From positions 1-10,863 of the forward strand of contig JACQHO010000043.1 of assembly GCA_016198945.1 (NCBI GenBank): a DNA stretch of 10,863 bases, given 5' to 3'. Source of the DNA: Nitrospirota bacterium. GTDB lineage: Bacteria > Nitrospirota > Nitrospiria > JACQBZ01. Below are positions 1-6,083 of this stretch, piece by piece. The position numbers were made by a program, and so were the translations under genes. Each line of letters opens with the position of its first letter. Positions within the stretch are counted from its first letter, which is position 1. The notes under the pieces are model-generated. The model ran no database searches and was not told where the DNA came from. It saw only the letters and a program-made list of their open reading frames with translations.

Positions 1-2312
1 CCCTCATCGAGTATCACTTCAAGGCGCTGGCCGATCTCGAGTTCCTCTAACTTGAGCTTGGTTTTTACATAATTGATGGGGCAGGCGACCCCGCTCAGGT
101 CGAGCAGGATGGCAGGAGCCGCTTCCACTGCCGGCGACACCGCCAAGGGTGGTTCCCCTCCCTCCGGCGCTTCGGCGGGATGGGATTTGTCTTTCTTGAG
201 CGCGCGGCCGTGCTTGTCGAACGCCGTATGACTGGCTGCGACAAACGATTTGGCATAGGCGATCTTTTCCCGCGTGAACTCGACCGTCGGCGATTTCGGC
301 CCAAGATCCTTGACCTGATCGGTCAGACGGGAAAACATCCGGGGCAGAATCTCTTTTCCAACCAGAAGCGTTTCGGCCTTGAACAGTATCTCGGCGTCAA
401 TGGAGGAATCGATCCCTTCGAGAACAAGAAGCCCCTTGGCGGCGGCCACGATCGCGCGGTAGGCCTTGTTCACGGCGTGACCGGTCTGGCCTTTCTCGGT
501 CATGACGCCGGCGAGATGAAGCTCCTGGTCGGCTTCGAAGAGGAATCCCTCCATCATTTCATAGGCCCCGCCGGCGCATTCGCCCGGCCCCAGGTCTTCC
601 GTCGTGAAGTCCTTGTCGTCCCCCCAATCGACATAAAAGCTCCGGTCTTCTTCATAGGAAGGGAGAAACGTGAACGGCATCAAACTTTCTTTGAGCGTTT
701 CTTTTCCCATCCGGGCGGCGAAATCCTCGAATGATTCGCCGTTATGACGGGCCTCCCGATACCATTTAAGAAGATGGCGAACCGCATCCGGCGCGCGTTT
801 GGCCGGAGTCTTGAGGACATGCGGTCCGATCCGGGTGTTCGAGCCGCCGAGATGCAGTTCATAAAAGGGAGCGGTATGACTTCCGACCTTTTTCCCGACG
901 CCGTGAAAACCGATCGAGGCGAGCTGATGCTGCGCGCAGGCGTTCTGGCAGCCCGAAATCTTGATCGACATTCCGGCGAGATCGTCATTGGCCGGATCCC
1001 CGGGGGTAAACAGTCCGGCCAGGGTCCGCGCCAGACCCTTGGAGGAGGTGAGCGAAAGACCGCAGGAGTCCGTTCCGGGGCAGGCCACGATATTTTCGAT
1101 GCGATCCGCCCCGGCCCCGGCCAGGCCGATTGCGGTCAAGGCCTCATGGACGGCCGGAAGGTCGGCTTCATGGACCCATCGCATCGCAAAATTCTGCTGG
1201 ATCGTGATCCGGATAAACCCGTCCGAGAACCGCTCGCAAATGTCCGCGACCGCGCGGACCTGGGCGCTTTTGAGATCTCCCAGCGGGACCTTGATCGTAA
1301 CGAGATGAAAGCCCGTCTGCTTCTGGGGCATGACGTTGCATTTGAGCCAAGTCGCAAACGGACCCGTTGCCCGCTCGCGGCTCCAGGGTCTGGGAGCGGC
1401 CGGTTGTTTTAGAGGGACCTCCTCAACGGCCGGAAGCGTGTAATGGCCGTTCTGCGACTTGATCAGATCGAGCTCGGTTTTCCAAAGCCGGTGAAATTTT
1501 TCGAACCCCATTTTCTCGATCAGGAATTTCAACCGTGCCTTATACCGGTTTTGCCGTTGTCCGTGCCGGTCAAACACCCGGATGACGGCTTCGCAGATCG
1601 CGACCAGGTCCTCGGGCGGCGCGAACTCGGTCAGAAGATTCGCGATCCGCGGCGTGGAGCCCAGCCCGCCTCCCACGACGATGCGAAAGCCCAATTGTCC
1701 GTCCTGTTTCCGGGCCGTGATTCCGATATCGTGGATGGTCGTGGCGGCATGATCCTGGTCCGTGCAGCCTTCCAGCGCGATCTTGAATTTGCGCGGCAGC
1801 TTCTGGCAGATCGGGTTTCTCAGAAAATGCTGCGTGATGGCAAGCCCGTACGGCGTGACGTCCGCGATTTCGGTGGGGCTGATGCCGGCCAGCGGGCAGG
1901 CCGTGACATTGCGGACGGTGTCGGCGCAGGCCTCCCGCGTCGTCAGGCCGACTTCGGCCATCGACCGCATCATCGTCGCAATATTTTCGATCTTGGCGAA
2001 ATGCATCTGGATGTTCTGCCGGGTCGAGAGATGGCAGACGCCGGAGGCGTAGGTTTCGGCCAGATCGGCCAGTCGCCGCAGCTGCGCCGGGTCGAGCCGC
2101 CCCTGCGGCAGTTTCACCCGGACCATCTGAACGCCGGGCTGGCGCTGGCCGTAGATGCCGTGCTGCAGCCGGAACGGCTTGAATTGATCCGCCGTGATTT
2201 CGCCCCGCTTCAGACGCGCGACTTCGCCCTCGAAGATCTCGATCTCTTTTAAGACCTCGCCGGGAATCTTTGCGGAATCCTCGGATGATTTTTGCAATGT
2301 CGATGGTTCCAT
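1..2312 (-). CDS. Siroheme [4Fe-4S] sulfite (nitrite/sulfite) reductase with C-terminal TusA-like domain, 3' end outside the window
   Basis: This is a ferredoxin-type siroheme reductase, most likely reducing sulfite to sulfide in the cytosol by six electrons. I translated one open frame of 770 codons from ATG 2312 to the window edge without a stop. The first half carries HLSTRQN (R98), TVRN (R134) and KFK (K175, K177), the positions where the family places anion-binding Arg and Lys residues. The cofactor ligands are C411-x5-C417 (CPGTDSC) and C455-x3-C459 (CQNAC), followed by QHQLASIGFHG. Residues about 572-695 form a helical C-terminal domain seen in some relatives, which looks HEPN-like. 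A Pro/Glu/Ala-rich linker (about 712-735) follows, then a TusA-like start, LDLSGVACP, with C744-P745. Some 40 further residues are expected beyond the edge. GGGAGG lies just before the ATG, 36 bases after aprB. Nitrite reductase is possible by family, but the aprBA context favours sulfite. Confidence 0.9.
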   Translation of the reverse strand, partial: MEPSTLQKSSEDSAKIPGEVLKEIEIFEGEVARLKRGEITADQFKPFRLQHGIYGQRQPGVQMVRVKLPQGRLDPAQLRRLADLAETYASGVCHLSTRQNIQMHFAKIENIATMMRSMAEVGLTTREACADTVRNVTACPLAGISPTEIADVTPYGLAITQHFLRNPICQKLPRKFKIALEGCTDQDHAATTIHDIGITARKQDGQLGFRIVVGGGLGSTPRIANLLTEFAPPEDLVAICEAVIRVFDRHGQRQNRYKARLKFLIEKMGFEKFHRLWKTELDLIKSQNGHYTLPAVEEVPLKQPAAPRPWSRERATGPFATWLKCNVMPQKQTGFHLVTIKVPLGDLKSAQVRAVADICERFSDGFIRITIQQNFAMRWVHEADLPAVHEALTAIGLAGAGADRIENIVACPGTDSCGLSLTSSKGLARTLAGLFTPGDPANDDLAGMSIKISGCQNACAQHQLASIGFHGVGKKVGSHTAPFYELHLGGSNTRIGPHVLKTPAKRAPDAVRHLLKWYREARHNGESFEDFAARMGKETLKESLMPFTFLPSYEEDRSFYVDWGDDKDFTTEDLGPGECAGGAYEMMEGFLFEADQELHLAGVMTEKGQTGHAVNKAYRAIVAAAKGLLVLEGIDSSIDAEILFKAETLLVGKEILPRMFSRLTDQVKDLGPKSPTVEFTREKIAYAKSFVAASHTAFDKHGRALKKDKSHPAEAPEGGEPPLAVSPAVEAAPAILLDLSGVACPINYVKTKLKLEELEIGQRLEVILDE

Positions 2313-2348
2313 GACGGTTCCTCCCGTCCGCAGGACGATCCTGGCGGA

Positions 2349-2729
2349 CTATATCGAAAAATCGGGCTGTCCGGTTCCTTCCACCTTTTCATCCAAGGCC
2401 ACCGGGAGAACCTTGGTCGGAATGGTGAAGAGCTCTTTGCGTCCCTGGGTGTCGACCGCTTCCCAGGTAATCTGGTTTTGCGCGAGAAGGACATGCGGCT
2501 GAAGGCTCGCGTTCGGAAGGCCGAGTTGAAACGACAGACGGAAGAGGATCGCCTCCTCGGGGCAGGCCTTCACGCAGGCGAGGCAGTCCCAGCAGTCCTG
2601 ATATTTGAGATAGGCCTTGTTCGTCCCCATGTCCTTGACGATGAGATCTCCCGGACACATCCGTACGCAGGGCGGCTGGCTGGAGCTTCCGCAGCCGTCA
2701 CATTTTATGGGATCTACGATGACAGGCAT
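2349..2729 (-). CDS. aprB: Adenylylsulfate (APS) reductase beta subunit, two-[4Fe-4S] ferredoxin
   Basis: This electron-transfer subunit of APS reductase passes electrons to the FAD of AprA in the cytosol. The 126-residue protein has two cluster motifs. The first is C10-x2-C13-x7-C21-x3-C25, with the enlarged loop between the second and third Cys that is typical of AprB. The second is C46-x2-C49-x2-C52-x3-C56. W47, inside CWDC, sits where AprB keeps a Trp between its clusters. After the ferredoxin part comes a beta-rich segment (ITWEAVDTQGRKELFTIPTK). It is shorter than dissimilatory AprB (about 145-165 residues) and seems to lack most of the long C-terminal tail that wraps around AprA. The start is ATG 2729, with AAGGA six bases upstream, 13 bases after the aprA stop. 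The next gene is the siroheme reductase, so product and substrate line up. A generic ferredoxin is less likely given the loop and the AprA partner. Confidence 0.9.
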   Translation of the reverse strand: MPVIVDPIKCDGCGSSSQPPCVRMCPGDLIVKDMGTNKAYLKYQDCWDCLACVKACPEEAILFRLSFQLGLPNASLQPHVLLAQNQITWEAVDTQGRKELFTIPTKVLPVALDEKVEGTGQPDFSI

Positions 2730-2742
2730 GATTCATCCTTTT

Positions 2743-4506
2743 TCAGGGTTTATACCGGTCTCCCGGGACCAGTTGTTCGTACGGCCGTTCCAGCATCGTG
2801 ATGATTCCGGTTTTCGGATCCCGGCGGGAGTTGACGAACTTCAGCCAGTTTTGATCGTCCCGCTCGGGATAGTCCATCCGTGTCTGATAGGAAGGCCAGC
2901 GGGTTTCCTTTCGATGCAACAGATGCTCGACCAGGACCCGGCCCACGTCGATCCGGTCCAGTATTTCGTGAACCTTCATCAGGTCATGAAGGTCTTCCGC
3001 AACCAGCAAGCTTAGCTGTCCCGGCAGCTGGGCCAGATGTTTTCGAGCCGTCAGCAGTTGCGCTTCATTCATTTCGTAATATCGGGATGCCCCTCCGGCG
3101 TACTCCTCCATGATTTTCTGAAGCCGCGATTCCACCTCGTCGGCCCGGATGCCCGCGAAGATTTCACCGTGCTGATGAAGCGGGCGGAAGACCCGTTCCT
3201 GTTCCAGGTCGAGCCATTCGGCATTCGGTTCGGTCCGCTGGACCTGGTCGACATACTTTCCGGCCGCCCGCGCGGCGATGACACCTTCCGCCCAGCAGCC
3301 GCTGACGAATTTGAACGGGGCGCCCCCGGCCACATCCCCGGCGGCGTACAGTCCCTCCAGCGTGGTGCGGCGATCCAGGTCGATCCAGTAGCCGGCCTGG
3401 CAATGGCCGCCGACGATGTAGGGTTCGGTCAATTGGACCTCGACCGGCTCCTTGCTCGGATCGATATCATTTGAAAGCCAGTAGAGAACTTGCGAGGGAT
3501 ACATATCCAGAAAGGCGGCCTTTAATTTTTTTACCTGCTCGGAATTAATATGACGGGTGTCGAGATAAACCGGGCCCCGGCCTTCTTTCAACTCCATGAT
3601 CGGTCCGTAGGCCCGATACGGGGTCGGGGCGCTGTCGCCGCCCAATTGGGCGTAGCGGGTGGCCATGAATTTTTCGCCCTTGCCGTTGATCTGGGGCGCG
3701 TTGACCCCGAGGGCGATCGTCCCGGTCGGCGCGATGGCGTCCTTGGTCCGCAAGGCGATGTAGCGCATCTCGAAGCTGGTCATTTCGGCCCCGGCGCGGA
3801 TTCCCATGGCGTAACCGGCGCCGGTGTTGTAAGGCGAGTACCAGGTCTTGTGTTGAGCATCGTGGGTATTATTCGGCCGGTACAGCCCGGCCGCGCCGCC
3901 CGTGGCCACGATCACGGCCTTGGCCTTGATAATGTAAAACTTTCCATTGCGGATGCCGAATCCCGTCGCGCCGATCACCCGCCGTTCATGCATGATGAAG
4001 TTCGTTGCAACGGTCCAGTTGATGATCTGAACGCCGGCGTCCCGGACGGCCTTGGCCAGGATCGGTTTTAACGACTCGCCGTTGATCTTGATGTTCCATC
4101 GGCCCCTCGGCAGATAGTTGCCTTTCTCGTCGCTTAAGATCGGCAACCCCCACCGTTCGACCTTTTTAACGCAGTATTCGAACAGTTCCGACTGGCTCTT
4201 CACCAAGTCTTCTCGGATCAAGCCGCAGGAATCAAATCGCACATACTTCACGAAACTTTCGGGGGTCTCGCCCGGATTGAGATACGCATTGATCGCGTTC
4301 ATTCCGCCCGCCAGGCAGCCGCTTCGGTCGATATGGGCCTTTTCCATAATCGTAATTTTAAGATGGGGATACCGTTCCCGCAGTTCGGTGGCGGCCAGGC
4401 AGCCGGCCGTTCCGCCGCCGATAATCAATAGATCGGTCTCGACCGTCTCCCGGTGAACGGCGTGCCCCATGCTGACCTGCGGTGTGGATGATAACTCTCT
4501 TGTCAT
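2743..4506 (-). CDS. aprA: Adenylylsulfate (APS) reductase alpha subunit, FAD flavoprotein
   Basis: This is the catalytic subunit of APS reductase: APS plus two electrons gives sulfite and AMP at FAD, in the cytosol. The 587-residue protein starts with the dinucleotide-binding motif GGGTAG (30-35). EKAHIDRSGCLAGGMNAIN (55-73) is the AprA-type version of the FAD contact region. A second FAD segment, ATGGAAGLYRPNN, lies at 201-213, and YAAGDVAGGAPFKFVSG follows at about 388-404. R253 (FEMRYIALRTKD) and H368 (GGHCQAGY) fall where the family keeps its catalytic Arg and His; this is my motif alignment, not a computed one. The C-terminal FVNSRRDPKTG motif is also AprA-like. It is shorter than dissimilatory AprA (about 620-660), consistent with an assimilatory-type enzyme. 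ATG 4506 has AGGTGA upstream; ATG 4470 (Met13) is an alternative start. The permease stop lies 12 bases upstream. Confidence 0.9.
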   Translation of the reverse strand: MTRELSSTPQVSMGHAVHRETVETDLLIIGGGTAGCLAATELRERYPHLKITIMEKAHIDRSGCLAGGMNAINAYLNPGETPESFVKYVRFDSCGLIREDLVKSQSELFEYCVKKVERWGLPILSDEKGNYLPRGRWNIKINGESLKPILAKAVRDAGVQIINWTVATNFIMHERRVIGATGFGIRNGKFYIIKAKAVIVATGGAAGLYRPNNTHDAQHKTWYSPYNTGAGYAMGIRAGAEMTSFEMRYIALRTKDAIAPTGTIALGVNAPQINGKGEKFMATRYAQLGGDSAPTPYRAYGPIMELKEGRGPVYLDTRHINSEQVKKLKAAFLDMYPSQVLYWLSNDIDPSKEPVEVQLTEPYIVGGHCQAGYWIDLDRRTTLEGLYAAGDVAGGAPFKFVSGCWAEGVIAARAAGKYVDQVQRTEPNAEWLDLEQERVFRPLHQHGEIFAGIRADEVESRLQKIMEEYAGGASRYYEMNEAQLLTARKHLAQLPGQLSLLVAEDLHDLMKVHEILDRIDVGRVLVEHLLHRKETRWPSYQTRMDYPERDDQNWLKFVNSRRDPKTGIITMLERPYEQLVPGDRYKP

Positions 4507-4518
4507 GTGATCACCTGT

Positions 4519-5394
4519 CTAAACGGTTTTAATCTTTTGTGATTGAAAAAGTTTCAATTTGACCTTTGTAAAGTACTGGTACAAAAGATAGCTGTCGATC
4601 CCGATCACAAGGAACCAGAGCAGATAGGCGGCCGGACCGGCGACCAGATTCAGCTCGATCAGAACCCGCGACAGTCCAAACCCCACGACCCAGGCGTCGA
4701 AACTCATGCAAAGTCTCCGGAAGGTTTCCGGGTTGAGCCGGTGGATCATATAGGCCCCTAAAGGAACCCCGATCAGCACGCTGGGCGCGATGGAGGAAAG
4801 GATGGCCCCGCTTTCAACGCTGAACAGGCCCAGGTAGTAGTATGCGCTCGCGGTCAGCAGGGCTTCGGTCACGCGGATAAGGCCCAGTGCCGCTCGGAAC
4901 TCTTCCTTGACGAATCCCTGATTGTTGAACATCAGCGCCAACGGAGGTCCGGATACGGTCGTAATCGAATAGAGAAAGCCCACGCCTGTACCGAACGGCA
5001 GGCCGACGGCATGTTCGGATCTGATGGGTTTGCGCAGGCCGGCCGCCTGGAAAAGAATGAGTGGGAGAAGAACCAAAAACGTCGTGAATTTAATCCAGCC
5101 GGGATGGACGGATGACAGGACATAGCTGCCGAGGATAATGCCGGGAACCAACCCGATCAGAATGGTTCTGACGCGTTTCCAGACCTTCGGCACGCCCCTC
5201 CAGTTCATCAATAGAATATAGCTGTTGATGAAAATCTCGACCAGGACCAGTGCGGGGTTTAGGATCCGATTGGTATAGAACAGGAGCGCGACCGGCACCG
5301 TAATGGATGAAAAGCCATGCCCCAACGCGCCGTTGACCGTTGCGGCAAAGAGGGTGATAAATACGAGGATGATCAGTTCTGATTCGGTGGACAT
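4519..5394 (-). CDS. TauE/SafE-family membrane permease, probable sulfur-oxyanion transporter
   Basis: This is an integral inner-membrane protein of 291 residues, of the size and pattern of the TauE/SafE family (about eight membrane segments in two repeats). The first repeat has NGALGHGFSSITVP (21-34). The second has TTVSGPPLALMFNNQG (145-160), the repeat signature of this family. Hydrophobic stretches lie around 8-20, 30-42, 46-64, 77-95, 102-118, 133-157, 176-191, 198-218 and 250-274; the C-terminus is basic and probably cytosolic. Family members move sulfite, sulfoacetate, taurine-related anions or sulfate, and the direction cannot be read from sequence. Placement between the regulator and aprA suggests sulfate or sulfite uptake, or relief of sulfite overload. 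The start ATG 5394 has only a weak purine run (GAAGAG) next to it, so translation may depend on the upstream gene, 27 bases away. Confidence 0.85.
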   Translation of the reverse strand: MSTESELIILVFITLFAATVNGALGHGFSSITVPVALLFYTNRILNPALVLVEIFINSYILLMNWRGVPKVWKRVRTILIGLVPGIILGSYVLSSVHPGWIKFTTFLVLLPLILFQAAGLRKPIRSEHAVGLPFGTGVGFLYSITTVSGPPLALMFNNQGFVKEEFRAALGLIRVTEALLTASAYYYLGLFSVESGAILSSIAPSVLIGVPLGAYMIHRLNPETFRRLCMSFDAWVVGFGLSRVLIELNLVAGPAAYLLWFLVIGIDSYLLYQYFTKVKLKLFQSQKIKTV

Positions 5395-5421
5395 CTCTTC
5401 AAGCGATCCATCGGGTTGAAT

Positions 5422-5877
5422 TTATATATGGTACATTAAAATTTTCTGCTGGTCTTTTTCTTTCTTTCGTTCGCAAAGGTCTTGGATGGTGATGGAATCC
5501 AGCACCTGGGTCACGGACGTTCTGACCTCCTCCCAGATCGGTTTAAGAATGTCCCCACCCGTTTCGACTTCATGGGGGTTGCGATCATCGCTTCCGGAAG
5601 CGCGGCTGGATAGGCTGATCGGACCCTCGATCGCCTCTAAAACATCGCTGACCCGGATCTCGGAAGGCGGTCGGCTCAGGGCATATCCACCCTGTGCGCC
5701 GCGCAGACTTTCAATCAGGCCGGCTTTCCGAAGACCGCTTAAAACCTGTTCTAAAAATCGAAGAGGGATTTGCTGTTTTTTGGCGATCGTTTTTGCCTGG
5801 AGAGGCGATCCGCCCTGATGTTGAGCAAGCTCGAATACAGCCAAAACACCATATTCGCCTTTTGCCGAGAAACGCAC
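5422..5877 (-). CDS. Rrf2-family transcriptional regulator, CymR-like (no Fe-S cysteines)
   Basis: This is a DNA-binding winged-helix repressor, 151 residues from GTG 5877. The sequence VRFSAKGEYGV matches the usual Rrf2 N-terminus (M-x-[IL]-S-x-KG-x-YG). AKKQQIPLRFLEQVLSGL (32-49) is the recognition-helix region and RGAQGGYALSR (59-69) the wing. The effector part, with EAIEGPISL (81-89) and WEEVRTSVTQVLDSITIQDL near the end, resembles Bacillus CymR, including an ILMYHI C-terminus. The three cysteines that bind Fe-S in IscR/NsrR are absent: the only Cys is C135. So a cluster sensor is unlikely and a CymR-type cysteine-status repressor is the best reading. GTG 5877 is preferred over TTG 5898 because AAGG/AGG lies just upstream of it, it matches family N-termini, and TTG 5898 would sit almost on the predicted transcription start. 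It leads the sulfur operon and probably represses it and itself. Confidence 0.85.
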   Translation of the reverse strand: MRFSAKGEYGVLAVFELAQHQGGSPLQAKTIAKKQQIPLRFLEQVLSGLRKAGLIESLRGAQGGYALSRPPSEIRVSDVLEAIEGPISLSSRASGSDDRNPHEVETGGDILKPIWEEVRTSVTQVLDSITIQDLCERKKEKDQQKILMYHI

Positions 5878-5884
5878 AATTCCT

Positions 5885-5893
5885 ACCTTTCCG
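5885..5893 (-). promoter_or_regulatory. Ribosome binding site deciding the GTG start of the Rrf2 regulator
   Basis: On the minus strand, GGAAAGGTAGG ends about four bases before GTG 5877, with AAGG at a normal spacing of about eight. It lies downstream of the alternative TTG at 5898, so it can serve only the GTG start. Confidence 0.6.
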
Positions 5894-5898
5894 ATCAA

Positions 5899-5924
5899 AT
5901 TTATGTAATTTATATATTATTTAT
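5899..5924 (-). repeat. Three ATAAAT direct repeats over the operon promoter, candidate Rrf2 operator
   Basis: On the minus strand ATAAAT occurs at 5919-5924, 5908-5913 and 5899-5904. The first two sit within an eight-base ATATAAAT repeat spaced 11 bases apart, about one helical turn; the third is nine bases further on. They cover the promoter spacer, -10 and start point. Low-complexity AT-rich sequence gives such repeats easily, so operator function is inference from position next to an Rrf2 gene. Confidence 0.35.
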
Positions 5925-5937
5925 ATTCCATTGTCAA
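5909..5937 (-). promoter_or_regulatory. Sigma-70-type promoter of the sulfur-assimilation operon
   Basis: On the minus strand, TTGACA (5932-5937) is followed by a 17-base spacer and TATAAA (5909-5914), a near-perfect housekeeping promoter. Transcription would begin near 5902, giving a leader of about 25 bases before GTG 5877. Such a strong core promoter makes sense if a repressor holds it down. ATAAAT repeats overlap the spacer, the -10 box and the start region. Confidence 0.7.
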
Positions 5938-6019
5938 TATTTTTTTATCTACATTAATAAAATATTAAATTAAACAAAATGTTATAGTTATTTTATTTCA
6001 TGCTAAATCCTGCCCAGTG

Positions 6020-6048
6020 TTGCAATTCAGTCTTGTTTGTGCTATCGT
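6020..6048 (+). promoter_or_regulatory. Candidate sigma-70 promoter for the CNNM/HlyC gene
   Basis: TTGCAA (6020-6025), a 17-base spacer and TATCGT (6043-6048) match the consensus at four of six positions in each box. Transcription would begin near 6055, about 29 bases before the TTG start. The AT-rich stretch just upstream (about 5938-6000) could act as an UP-like element. TTATAGTT near 5982 is a rival -10 without a good -35. Confidence 0.4.
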
Positions 6049-6083
6049 GCCTTTGATTTCAAACGCTCACAAAGGGGTAAAAT

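Noticed and set aside
180..2252. Long plus-strand open frames (180-734, 744-1412, 1443-2252) opposite the reductase
   Set aside because: They lie antisense to a continuous minus-strand frame with clear siroheme-reductase motifs; their translations show no domain and are Arg/Pro/Gly-rich as expected for shadows.
1..2312. Assimilatory nitrite reductase (nirA) as the name of the siroheme enzyme
   Set aside because: The family covers both activities, but co-operon aprBA and the TusA-like tail favour sulfite. No nitrate reductase or nitrate transporter is present.
2328..2342. Small hairpin CAGGA-CGA-TCCTG between aprB and the reductase gene as a terminator
   Set aside because: The stem is only five base pairs with no U-tract, and it lies between co-directional operon genes.
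2743..4506. Succinate dehydrogenase/fumarate reductase flavoprotein or L-aspartate oxidase
   Set aside because: The same superfamily, but EKAHIDRSG, the C-terminal FVNSRRDPKTG and an adjacent AprB-type ferredoxin fit AprA.
4507..4514. Palindrome GTGATCAC next to the aprA start as an operator
   Set aside because: It is only eight bases long, contains the common GATC core and overlaps the ribosome site inside an operon; chance is enough.
5878..5898. TTG 5898 as the regulator start (158 residues)
   Set aside because: It would lie about four bases after the predicted transcription start and has no ribosome site; GTG 5877 has one and matches family N-termini.
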